A stretch of 64,000 bases of DNA from Acanthopleura granulata. Lineage: Eukaryota > Mollusca > Polyplacophora > Chitonida > Chitonidae. This document shows positions 1 through 9,003 of this stretch, in pieces; position 1 is the stretch's first letter, and the number at the start of each line of letters is the position of its first letter. The translations under genes were made by a program, and so were the position numbers. Under the pieces are notes generated by a model. It had not been told where the DNA came from and searched no databases. It saw only the letters and a list, made by a program, of their open reading frames with translations. Location of the stretch: positions 4,800,844 through 4,864,843 of the forward strand of contig JABBOT010000022.1 in assembly GCA_016165875.1 (NCBI GenBank), given 5' to 3'.

Positions 1-768
1 CAATTACATAATGTTTAGTTCAGTCAAGCCTAATTCCAGGCAGAGCCCAGAGAAGAAACTCCTGTTAAGTACAGACCATTGCTGCAGGTAAAAACTACAT
101 AAAAACCCCTTGCCAAATTTTCTATTGCACATTTTCAACACTGGCTAAAGCTGAATTTGAACCTGCAATTCAATAATTAAAGAATAGGGTACTGGTGACA
201 GTAGCCAAATTGTCTGTGCAGATGGAGTGCCCTATCAATGTCATATGCAGGTATGAAAATTTCGTTTTCCAAAATTGAGCATTTCCTTTATCACAAAAAT
301 TTTTTTGTTTAACAGAAAATCGATTTAAAACAAAGGCTTTTATTTGTACCTTTGTCAGTTACATAAAAAGCTGTACTGGCTCTGTCCAGTTTTCCACCCA
401 TGCACCTGACTCAAGGGCTGCATCAAACTGTGCCTGGTGTACCTACCTGGACTACAGTGATAGGATATATATCATAATAAATGAGTTTGGCATAGTGTTG
501 TGACACCTTGGTAAAACAGGCTTCAGAAGGCAAATATTCTTTGCTGTGGCAAAAAACAACAATCAGATTCCTGTAAGTACATAACTAGCTATCAGGTTGT
601 GAGTATTTTTAAAGTGTTTACCACACACCATGTTTTGGGTTAAAGTTTATACTGTATATGAAAAAAAAAGAGTTTACAAATTGAACTTGTGAGCTGCATT
701 CCTGGCATAATACTTATCACTACATACTTCAATCCGAACACACTGAAATTTCAAATCTCAATGGATAT
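1..768. other. Sequence beyond the MCAT 3' end, no gene seen
   Basis: No coding exon, RNA gene or transposon ends are recognised here. The stretch is AT-rich and lies downstream of the minus-strand MCAT gene. It may include part of a longer MCAT 3' UTR if the proximal polyadenylation hexamer is skipped. Confidence 0.4.
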
Positions 769-774
769 TTATTA
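769..774 (-). terminator. Polyadenylation hexamer of MCAT
   Basis: On the minus strand this reads AATAAA, about 45 bases past the MCAT stop codon. It is the first canonical hexamer downstream and implies a very short 3' UTR. Cleavage at this site is inferred, not seen. Confidence 0.5.
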
Positions 775-818
775 TAAAAATCACGATTCAATTAACGATT
801 TTCTTCCAGGGTCTTCCA

Positions 819-2210
819 TCACTTGATACCTCCCACATTTACGTTACTGTAAAAACTGTGAGCGACAGAGTTAACCTGCTTAAGAATGACGCCTAACTGA
901 TTTCCTGGGCCACACTCTACAGTTGAGGGGAAATTCTCTCCCTTGGGTCGAGAATATACTATATGCATCGTCTGTTCCCATTTGACTGGCTTATAAATCT
1001 GTTTTGTCAGCATTTGTTGGATCATTTTTTCACCCTGGTAAGGCATAGCAGTTACATTGCAGTGTACAGGTATTAAGGGATCTCGAAGTGAGACCTGCCT
1101 GAGACATTTGGCTACTGGCTGGACGGCACTTTTCATCAATGCAGTATGAAAGGCTCCGCTAACAGGCAAAGGTTTCAAGCGTTTTAAGCGCAGCTCTCCA
1201 GCATGTGACTGCAGAAAGGACAGTGCTTCTTGATGGCCCGCAACAACTTTGACTTCTGGACACAGGTAAGTGGCTACAGAGCACACAGGGTTTTGAATTC
1301 CAAGATGCTTCTGACAGTGTTTTCTTGCTGCTTCCATTCCCAGCCCTAACTTACTATCTCGACCACAAAATACTGACATCATTCCACTAGAAACCTCTTC
1401 AGAAGCCTCTTGCATAGCTTTTGCTCTCGTTTTCAGAACAAGTAAGGCTTCTTCAAGGGACATCACACCTGCAAACACAAGCGCTGCATATTCGCCAACA
1501 CTGAATCCTGCTGTAGTTATGCAATTTTCAATCAGGTACGGTTTAGTTTCTCGCAGTTTCTCAACTGCTGCCAGTGATGTTACAAACACAGCCACCTGAC
1601 AGTGCACGGTTTTATCAAGTTCAGCTTTCGGTCCAGTCAGACAAAGCTCCAAGACGTCAAACCCCACGATATCGCTGGCCGTTTTGTAAATTTCAAGCAC
1701 ATTTGGGAAATCCAACAGCTCCTTGCCCATCCCTACAAACTGACTGCCTTGACCAGGAAATAAGATTACACTGGTCTTAGCTGGATCCACTTTAGGCCGA
1801 AAGGAATGTTTACTTTGATCACACTTCCAGTGTAAATATTTCTCCCTATCAGATGGAAAGTCCACGTCGTCATGGTTACTGGTGTTGTACTTTACATCCT
1901 GTCGAGCTGCTTTGCTCAACTCGGCAAATTGCTGGGATGTAAGTTTTTTGAATTTATTTCGGTCGAAATATAATTCATCGACTTTGCTGTTCGTCGTCTG
2001 AATATTTTGTTGCAGCTGTTGTCTCCGCTGGCGCCGCAGGGCGACAAGCTTGACTTCCGTAGATTCGCCATCCACTGAACTGTCACTCAGTCCGCGTTGT
2101 TGTTGTTGACTATACACACGTGCGGGCACACATTCAGCGAGTGTATTTCTCAAAACAATGGACTTGTGCTTGAGGGCTACAAAAGAACGGGTTATCCACC
2201 TCATTCTCAT
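819..2210 (-). CDS. MCAT: Malonyl-CoA:ACP transacylase, mitochondrial
   Basis: This intact 463-residue frame encodes the enzyme that moves malonyl groups from CoA to mitochondrial acyl carrier protein, the entry step of type II fatty-acid synthesis in mitochondria. The acyltransferase domain runs from about residue 147 to 445. Visible motifs are FPGQGSQ (151-157, oxyanion region), the nucleophile elbow GFSVGE with Ser237, Arg262 in TRAKAM, and the catalytic His355 in SGAFH. The animal form of the elbow has Phe where bacterial FabD has His, so GFSVGE is normal. The first ~140 residues are basic and Gln/Ser-rich and lack acyltransferase motifs, consistent with a mitochondrial targeting leader. 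The start is the first in-frame Met; Met3 is an alternative. The whole protein lies in one exon, although neighbouring genes have many introns. It is head-to-head with the glycosyltransferase gene. Confidence 0.95.
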   Translation of the reverse strand: MRMRWITRSFVALKHKSIVLRNTLAECVPARVYSQQQQRGLSDSSVDGESTEVKLVALRRQRRQQLQQNIQTTNSKVDELYFDRNKFKKLTSQQFAELSKAARQDVKYNTSNHDDVDFPSDREKYLHWKCDQSKHSFRPKVDPAKTSVILFPGQGSQFVGMGKELLDFPNVLEIYKTASDIVGFDVLELCLTGPKAELDKTVHCQVAVFVTSLAAVEKLRETKPYLIENCITTAGFSVGEYAALVFAGVMSLEEALLVLKTRAKAMQEASEEVSSGMMSVFCGRDSKLGLGMEAARKHCQKHLGIQNPVCSVATYLCPEVKVVAGHQEALSFLQSHAGELRLKRLKPLPVSGAFHTALMKSAVQPVAKCLRQVSLRDPLIPVHCNVTAMPYQGEKMIQQMLTKQIYKPVKWEQTMHIVYSRPKGENFPSTVECGPGNQLGVILKQVNSVAHSFYSNVNVGGIK

Positions 2211-2350
2211 TCGAGAACTGAAGCCTTAAATTATCGTCGGAGATTTGAACTTAGACCGTTTAAATGATCAAGAAATCGCTGGCATCGTCACATGTTCTGC
2301 CATAATCGACTGCCATAGTCGAGAATGGTGCACTTGTGCACCAAAACACA

Positions 2351-2358
2351 TGACGTCA
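2351..2358. promoter_or_regulatory. CRE palindrome TGACGTCA upstream of MCAT
   Basis: A perfect TGACGTCA octamer (CREB/ATF site) lies about 140 bases upstream of the MCAT start codon, in the interval between the two divergent genes. Being palindromic it can serve either direction. Function is inferred from motif and position only. Confidence 0.45.
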
Positions 2359-2615
2359 TTTATTATGTAGATGTCTCGCACTGCGCTGAAAATGAGGATG
2401 TCACTGCGCGGGCCGTTTGCTACAAATATAGTGGGGGCTTTATCGTAGGGCGAGTTGGAGGAGGTGGGGGAAGGTGGGGATTTCGGATGTGAAACCAGGT
2501 CTCGGTCAGTGCCACAGCTACGGTGAAGGAGGGATCCTTAGGTTTGAAAAGAGGAGGCTTTTTTCTCAAGTTTATACCTTGCAGCACTGCACAAAGTGTG
2601 GTGATGTGGCCGGAC

Positions 2616-2685
2616 TGACGTCATACGTATGATGCTGTGGGTCTGGATTCTATAAATAGCTCAAAGGGTTACCCTGGTTATCCCT
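2616..2685 (+). promoter_or_regulatory. Candidate plus-strand core promoter (CRE plus TATA box)
   Basis: A second perfect TGACGTCA (2616-2623) is followed 27 bases later by TATAAATA (2651-2658), a canonical spacing for a TATA promoter firing to the right near 2680. The nearest plus-strand gene is the glycosyltransferase. Its coding exon is preceded by a polypyrimidine tract and CAG at about 5754, so a 5' UTR exon here spliced to that acceptor is plausible. The transcript itself cannot be seen. Confidence 0.4.
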
Positions 2686-5054
2686 GACTGTCCTGCTGCC
2701 AGTGGAGGAGGAGACATCCATTCATATCCGTCAGCGGGTCCGGTTAATCTATAAGGTCCACACAGTTTTAGTAAAATGTTCTATCGTTATATTAAAGTGA
2801 ACCCAATTATTATTGAACTTAATTTTTTTTTTTCTTTTTTTTTTTTTTGACATGGATTAATCATGCTAACGAGATGGTTGTGCAAACCGGCTTCTCCCAG
2901 CATTCTATATATATATGTACAGCAAACTTCATGGGTGACTGCGTGCTCTTGCATAACTGTGACTGCTCTACTGACAAGTGCCTATCAATGACTATCACAA
3001 GTGCCTTTGTCTTGCACAACCCGACGGCTCATGGATAAGCGCTTACTTTATCCAGATTTGTGTATGTACTGGCTTAGTTGTGTGGGTACATCGCAGATAC
3101 TGATCTACAGTATGACTGTCACACATATTCAGGTGGGTTAAAATCCCACACCACCCACTGACGCTGTCCAGTACGTTTTGCTTTTAAATTTTGATTTAAA
3201 AATGCATCAGTCGATGTACGTACCAAAGCAAAAAATTGTAAACGTATAATTACACATTGCACCGATTAGCAATATTCTTCATACATTCTGTAACATTGTC
3301 CCGAACACAGTAGGTGTGGCTAATGTGGTTGTCAGCGAGTACGCGCCAATAACACGTGATAGGTGTAGTCAGACCAAACTGATCAGTCACAACTACCAGA
3401 ACTGGAAACGGCATCAGACTCGACGGAGCGCTTACACGAAGGCGAGTCTATGTAGAAAAACAAAAGAACTATGACGATTGTCAACAGCTTTGGGACTCGC
3501 TAACAAATTTTAGACATAAAAGTCGTTTAATCGCCCTTGTGTGCCAGTCTTTATATACATACACCATTGGTTGCACTCCTCCACTATCGTAGTTCTACAT
3601 TTTGTGAACCTACAGGGTGGTTCAACGTACTATACGCACACGGGAGGGAGGCGGAGGATTTTGTGCACTATGCATAGATGGGGTGAGGGGAAGGGGTGTC
3701 ACAAAGTTCGGAATTTGAGCGTACGTACTTAATTGACGTAAATTGAACACAACTGACGGTTATATATCAATTGCCTTATAAGAGGGGTTTAATTCAAACT
3801 GTGTTAAAGGCATTTATTCTATTGGACTGGTGGTATTGGCCTCAGCCTAAGTACACCACCAAAGCTGAAGAGAATGGTGGACAGCAGCTGGTCTGATCCC
3901 AACCATCCGCACCTCTGTCCAATCACTCCCCAAGTAAGTGCGCAGATCACACAACGAGCAGATTTAGGCGGCGCAGGCGGCATATACATTCTGCACATTA
4001 TATGAATATTATTATGGTGCCAGTTTAAGTAACGTACTAAAATCTAGCCCATCAGGATATAATGCTATGTGATTTGTAGACCAGGGGTGATTAAGACTGC
4101 TCTCTTCGAAGTTTAAAGGCCTACTGTAATACTTATAAACTGTCACACCACACGTACCACAAGCAACCCCTGAAGGGATTCGTGCCCCTTATAGACGCCT
4201 TGTTTAGGCTACAACATTGTAGTGTCGGGTCATGGACGGGCTATATGACTTTGTAAATGCTTGTTAAAAAGGAGGCCAGTTTTCCGCCAAAAGTAGGACA
4301 ATGAAGAGGACGACAATACTTGACGTATAAATTGTTAAAGAACAGCAAATCGTTCTGAAAATACAGTACACACAGACTCACATGCTAATGTCGTGCATCG
4401 TATACGCGTATTAGATGTACTGGTACATAACAAGCTTCCACTGGGTCTACAAGACAAAGTAGAGCATATCATATAAATGAGCCACAGCTTGTCAATATCT
4501 TTACTTAGATCTTAGAGGGTTGTTGATTACATTTTATCGAAAGCACCGAAACGCCTGATGAAAGAGAAGATATATCATTAGCTATTTTACGACTTCCCCG
4601 GTGTATGCGGGTAAATAGTTGGCTATAAGATCCTTATTATTTTTGCGAAACGAAGCTGAGTATTTCAAAATTTCTGAGAGAGAAACCTGCATCGTGATTT
4701 AAGTATACAGGTGATCAGGTTTAGTCTAAGACTTTGAATGAAGCAGAGGAAAGATTTAGCTGCTGATATACAGGAACTTCAATCATTTACCTGGCGAGGG
4801 GGAGGAATACACTCCGATGTCCTCCACCTATAACTCTCGTCACCGTCACATATGGAACATTCTGCGTTTCCATCCCAGCTCATCCTGAAAACCCCACAGG
4901 TGATGCTAAAAATGAAGTTTACTTACATACCAGTCGAGTACAGAAATCAATATATGAACGTAGATTTGCACGCATAATACATATGGCTCCAACTCCATCA
5001 GTGGAGGCCCTCAGTCGACCCATCAACAACGAGGCTGCAGGACCGTCAGACCTG
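2686..5054. other. Probable 5' leader intron of the glycosyltransferase gene
   Basis: No coding exon or transposon is recognised in this stretch. It contains a T-rich tract near 2822-2848 and otherwise unremarkable AT-rich sequence. If the promoter near 2650 drives the glycosyltransferase, most of this is first intron. Confidence 0.3.
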
Positions 5055-5440
5055 GTCGTGGCTAAATTAGTCAGGTGTATTTGTGTGTTGAGGGTTGCTA
5101 GGTATATTTACGTGACCAAATTTGTCAGACATATTTACGTTACGAAAGTTGTCAGGTATATTTACGTGGCGAAGGTTGTCAGTTATATGTACGGTTCCAA
5201 GGTTGTCAGGTGTATTTACGTGGCACATGTTGTCAGGTATATTTACTTGGCCAACGTTGTCAGGCATACGTGGCCAAGTCTGTCAGGTATATTTACATGG
5301 CTGAGTTTGTCAGGTATATTTACATGGCTAAGTTTGTCAGGTATATTTACATAGCTAAGTTTGTCAGGTATATTTACATAGCTAAGTTTGTCAGGTATAT
5401 TTACGTGGCTAAGGTTGTTAGTCATACGTGGCTAAAGTGG
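5055..5440. repeat. 27-bp minisatellite, about 14 copies
   Basis: The unit is built round GTCAGGTATATTTACGTGG followed by CTAAGTTT. Copies in the second half are nearly identical; those at the left edge and one near 5260-5280 are diverged or shortened. Because 27 is a multiple of three, several frames stay open on both strands, but these are repeat artefacts. The array lies about 340 bases upstream of the glycosyltransferase coding exon. Weaker related sequence continues to about 5580. Confidence 0.9.
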
Positions 5441-5779
5441 TAAGAATAGTCCAGTATACATCTGGTGATCGAAGGTGTTGTCACGTATATACCTGATAAA
5501 AAGTGGAGTGAGAAAGGTGGCCAGATGCGTGTGTATTTCAGATATACACGTGAAAAGTAGTCAGTTATATACATGACAAAAGTTTACTTAAGCAAATGAA
5601 ATAATGAAGGATTTTTTTTGTCATTTTTGTACATCGATGACAGAATAACAACCATGCACCATACAACACAAGAAATTTCGTGTGAACCTTCCAAGATACA
5701 GGCATTAAATATATATCATTACATGCAGTTTTATTTTAACTCATTTTTTTTTCAGGTCTAGACCAAACCATCTTCAACT

Positions 5780-7576
5780 ATGACGAAGTGTGTCACATTT
5801 GTAATGAGTCAAGCGAAGATCATTCTGCCTAACCTATGGCAACCCGTCTTCCTGGGGCTACTCTATGTTAATATCTTCGTAGTGAAGGAGCTGAATTTAT
5901 CCCCGTCCAAATTCGATAATCCTTCCGAGCACGTGTCTCAGTTATCCCGACGTCAACAGAAGTTTGGCAGACACGTCGGCGTGTTCCCGGATCATCTTAT
6001 GCCACCATTTGAGAATAAAGCCTCATTGCAGCTCCAGCCCAACCACGAAGAGCAGTTCTCGTCGCCCGTGAATGTAGCCACCGATACAATATTCACTAAT
6101 GATCTGCCAAGGATCACTGTCCATTACTTTTGGTGCGGGAATCGCTATTTCAAATTCCAAAATTTCTTAAGCGTTTTAAGTGCATTGAAAATCCTTAATC
6201 CACATCAGATACACTTCCATTACAGTCAACTTCCGGTTTTGGACAGATTAGGCTATTACAATTACTTTCCCGCCATTCTGCGAGACATTCCTCAGGTCAA
6301 ATTAAGACCGATGGAAACCAGCAACTGCCATGATTTCAGCAGACCTTCTTGGAAACACATACTGGACATTCTTGACTCTGAGGGTGGGGTTTATATTTCT
6401 GAAAATGTCATTCTAACGGAAACTTTTCTAAGAACAAAGCCAGGCAATATTCGCATGCCATTTTCGAACGACATGGAAATGTCAGACTCTGTTCATGGAA
6501 CTGTGATCGCTTCTTCAAAATTTGGGATTAATGAGAGAAAAGAATTAGCCTTTAGCGCTGACCAAGTGACGGAAAATATATACGCATGCAGAAACAAGGA
6601 AACTGTCTCCAGTGGTTTTAGCGCATGTGCGTGCATTTCCGTCAACAGAGAAATCTTTCCTGTTCAGATCCTGAGCAGCCGTTCGCCTTTGGATTCTCAC
6701 CTCAGATGGTTGTCTTACGGTAACTCGGAACCTGCTGCACCAAAACCTTCCGACACCACCCTCGTTCCTAATATCGCTCATTACGTATGGTTTGGTAAGA
6801 GACACATGACTGCGTTTAACTACCTGAGTTTACTTAGCGTGCTTGTCGTTTTTCGTGTCGAGGCAGTCTACATCCATGGTGACCAGAAGCCTTTGGGAGA
6901 GTATTGGCTCAAGGCACAACTCCACGGAAAGGTACGCTTCGTATACCGGCCTTTCCCACACGAAATCTGGGGAAACAAGGTGGAAAACCCTTCTCACGCA
7001 AGCGACATAGTGCGAGCTGACGTTCTTCTCAGGTATGGCGGTGTTTATCTCGACTGGGATGTACTTTGTGTTAAACCGATTCCTGAACGCCTACGAGAGT
7101 TTGAATTCACCACGAACGTCGATTCGTTTCTGTATCCAGAAGGAACCTTTCCAGACACGCTGAACTTGGGGATTATTCTAGCCAAGCCGAAGGCAAGATT
7201 CCTGCAATTTCAGTTAGAGAGTATGAAGGCCTTTGTGGACAGTGACTGGGGGTTCAATGCAGTAGATATTCCCTATAAGATCTACGAGAGGCACCCGGAT
7301 CTCGTTAACATAGACCGACACTTGCAGGTGATTTGTTACTATGATCACTGTTACCCAACCTATGTCCAAGATCCGGAAACGGTGGCTGGATTCAAGCATG
7401 CGCATACCTCCAGCTGGGATTGGGAAACGGATGCCGTGTCCATTCATTGGACGTACCCAGATCCGCCGGAGTTCAGTAGTTTATCCGACATATGGCAAAT
7501 GGATACCTGGCAAGCTAAAGTTGGTCAAAAAATTTTGAAATTGTCACAAAGTGAACCGGTTGAAATAACTCTCTGA
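5780..7576 (+). CDS. Two-domain GT32-like glycosyltransferase, type II membrane protein
   Basis: The 598-residue protein has a short cytoplasmic tail and a hydrophobic signal anchor at about residues 14-36, as expected for a Golgi enzyme. The C-terminal half (about 328-560) matches the Gly_transf_sug/GT32 fold: NIAHYVWFGKR at 331-341, the ASDIVRADVLLRYGGVYLDW block from 407, and the metal-binding DXD as Asp425-Trp-Asp427. The N-terminal half (about 110-290) repeats the same landmarks (HYFWCGNR at 115-122, EGGVYISENV at 201-210), but the DXD aspartates are replaced by Ser207 and Asn209. I read this as an internal duplication with a non-catalytic first copy. Donor sugar and acceptor cannot be told. 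A T-rich tract ending in CAG about 25 bases before the ATG is a splice acceptor, so an upstream UTR exon is likely. Coding is uninterrupted. Confidence 0.8.
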   Translation: MTKCVTFVMSQAKIILPNLWQPVFLGLLYVNIFVVKELNLSPSKFDNPSEHVSQLSRRQQKFGRHVGVFPDHLMPPFENKASLQLQPNHEEQFSSPVNVATDTIFTNDLPRITVHYFWCGNRYFKFQNFLSVLSALKILNPHQIHFHYSQLPVLDRLGYYNYFPAILRDIPQVKLRPMETSNCHDFSRPSWKHILDILDSEGGVYISENVILTETFLRTKPGNIRMPFSNDMEMSDSVHGTVIASSKFGINERKELAFSADQVTENIYACRNKETVSSGFSACACISVNREIFPVQILSSRSPLDSHLRWLSYGNSEPAAPKPSDTTLVPNIAHYVWFGKRHMTAFNYLSLLSVLVVFRVEAVYIHGDQKPLGEYWLKAQLHGKVRFVYRPFPHEIWGNKVENPSHASDIVRADVLLRYGGVYLDWDVLCVKPIPERLREFEFTTNVDSFLYPEGTFPDTLNLGIILAKPKARFLQFQLESMKAFVDSDWGFNAVDIPYKIYERHPDLVNIDRHLQVICYYDHCYPTYVQDPETVAGFKHAHTSSWDWETDAVSIHWTYPDPPEFSSLSDIWQMDTWQAKVGQKILKLSQSEPVEITL

Positions 7577-7905
7577 GCTCGGCAACATAGGGTCCTACCT
7601 CATGATTTACTATAAGCCTATTCCTCATTCGATTATACATGATACATGTTCATATGTAGAATCCCAGCACCGCTATGGCAGATTTATTGTTCAATTTACA
7701 CAATACAGTAAAGTTTTTGTCCAAACTATTTCACCGAAAGACACGGGCCTAACTCAACGTGAGTTATACAACGTAAAATATTACAACATAGCATGGTTAT
7801 GTTATGTCAGTTTGGTACAACGCGAGTCGGGTATAAAGTGACCTGGTACGAAGTAACCAGACACTGCCACTGTCTATTTCCATAATTCACTACACAACTA
7901 CTAAG

Positions 7906-7911
7906 AATAAA
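7906..7911 (+). terminator. Polyadenylation hexamer of the glycosyltransferase gene
   Basis: AATAAA about 330 bases past the stop codon on the coding strand. It is the likely 3' end before the convergent NSMCE1 gene. Confidence 0.5.
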
Positions 7912-8539
7912 TAACATCAGCGAGGTTCAGCTAAGGCTAGGCTAATACTGTTCTGGGGAGGATTCCACAGTGACTTGACTCCTGTCAAGATTTGAAATTT
8001 GACATGAAGGCTTCTTTTGGGATCCTTGAGTGTAAAAATTGGGTATGCATGGTAACTGATAATTGTGGTAAGACATATCCGTCACAAATTTATCTGCTTG
8101 TCCTAAACTATGCACCGCATTAGATTTTGAAATTCTGACTGGAGTCCAAAAGCGCTGTGTGGAATCTGCTCCAGTAAGCAGAATAACTATGAAGACTGCA
8201 GAAATGTTTCAGTTGACCGGATATCCAGTAGTGCACGCCCTGGGCTCAAGGTCACAAGGGAACAGTAGTGGTGTCTTGTGAGCCCGCCATAGGTGCACTA
8301 GTGGTGAACTAGTGAGAACATTCAACCGATCGGCCACTCACTGAGGTTATCACATGTTATGATCAGCTCTAGCTGGTTCAACTGCGACTCGAATGTTGCC
8401 AAGTACCTGGCTAAGGGAAGTGTTGGACTCTAGTTTGCTCCACTCACAACTCTACCGCTGTCATATAAATGAAAAGTTTGTAAGGTATTTAACACTAAAA
8501 AATAATTCGTAAATCGACGCCATTTTATTCTAAGTAGTT

Positions 8540-8720
8540 GTTTCTTTCTTTCTTTGGGGTTTAACGCTGCTTTTGGTAATATCATTGTGTCTCCTGGCCC
8601 AGTGCCCCCCTGCCAAGACACCATATATGACGCCCCACCCAGTCAGAATATCCGGACACTAAAGCGACCAGTTCTCGGACTGCTGGTCTTACGATGGGCA
8701 CCATGCCATTTAGTACCAAG
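8540..8720. repeat. Possible SINE-tail fragment
   Basis: A run of CTTT repeats is followed by GGGGTTTAACGCTGC and a GC-rich stretch that differs in composition from its flanks. The 'GTTTAACGC' core resembles the inverted tail of the tRNA-derived SINEs elsewhere in the window. No tRNA-like promoter boxes were found, so it would be a truncated copy. The rest of 7912-8783, between the two convergent genes, shows nothing I recognise. Confidence 0.3.
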
Positions 8721-8783
8721 AATTAAAATATTAAAACCCATATGAAATATTTACGAGTCCAGGCAGAGGCGGAGTGTATGAAA

Positions 8784-8789
8784 TTTATT
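8784..8789 (-). terminator. Polyadenylation hexamer of NSMCE1
   Basis: Minus-strand AATAAA about 215 bases past the NSMCE1 stop codon, the first canonical hexamer downstream of the last exon. Confidence 0.5.
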
Positions 8790-9003
8790 GCTGAGCTTGC
8801 TTTTTCACGAATACAGTACAATGATAACGTTACATTATGGAATACATGTATATACAGGACGTAATATAAAAAGCTTTGATGAGTGATAAAGCAAACAACA
8901 GTAATATTCCATGACACAGCAAACTACCAAAAGTAAGATCTGTGATACATGGACTTTCGAAAGGAACCAGTCAATATTTAGAGACAAGTAAACACATGAC
9001 CTA

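Noticed and set aside
1574..1780. Plus-strand frame inside MCAT
   Set aside because: It is a shadow of the well-supported minus-strand enzyme.
4983..5443. Small frames with repeated VRYIY on the plus strand and NIPDKL on the minus strand
   Set aside because: They are translations of the 27-bp minisatellite.
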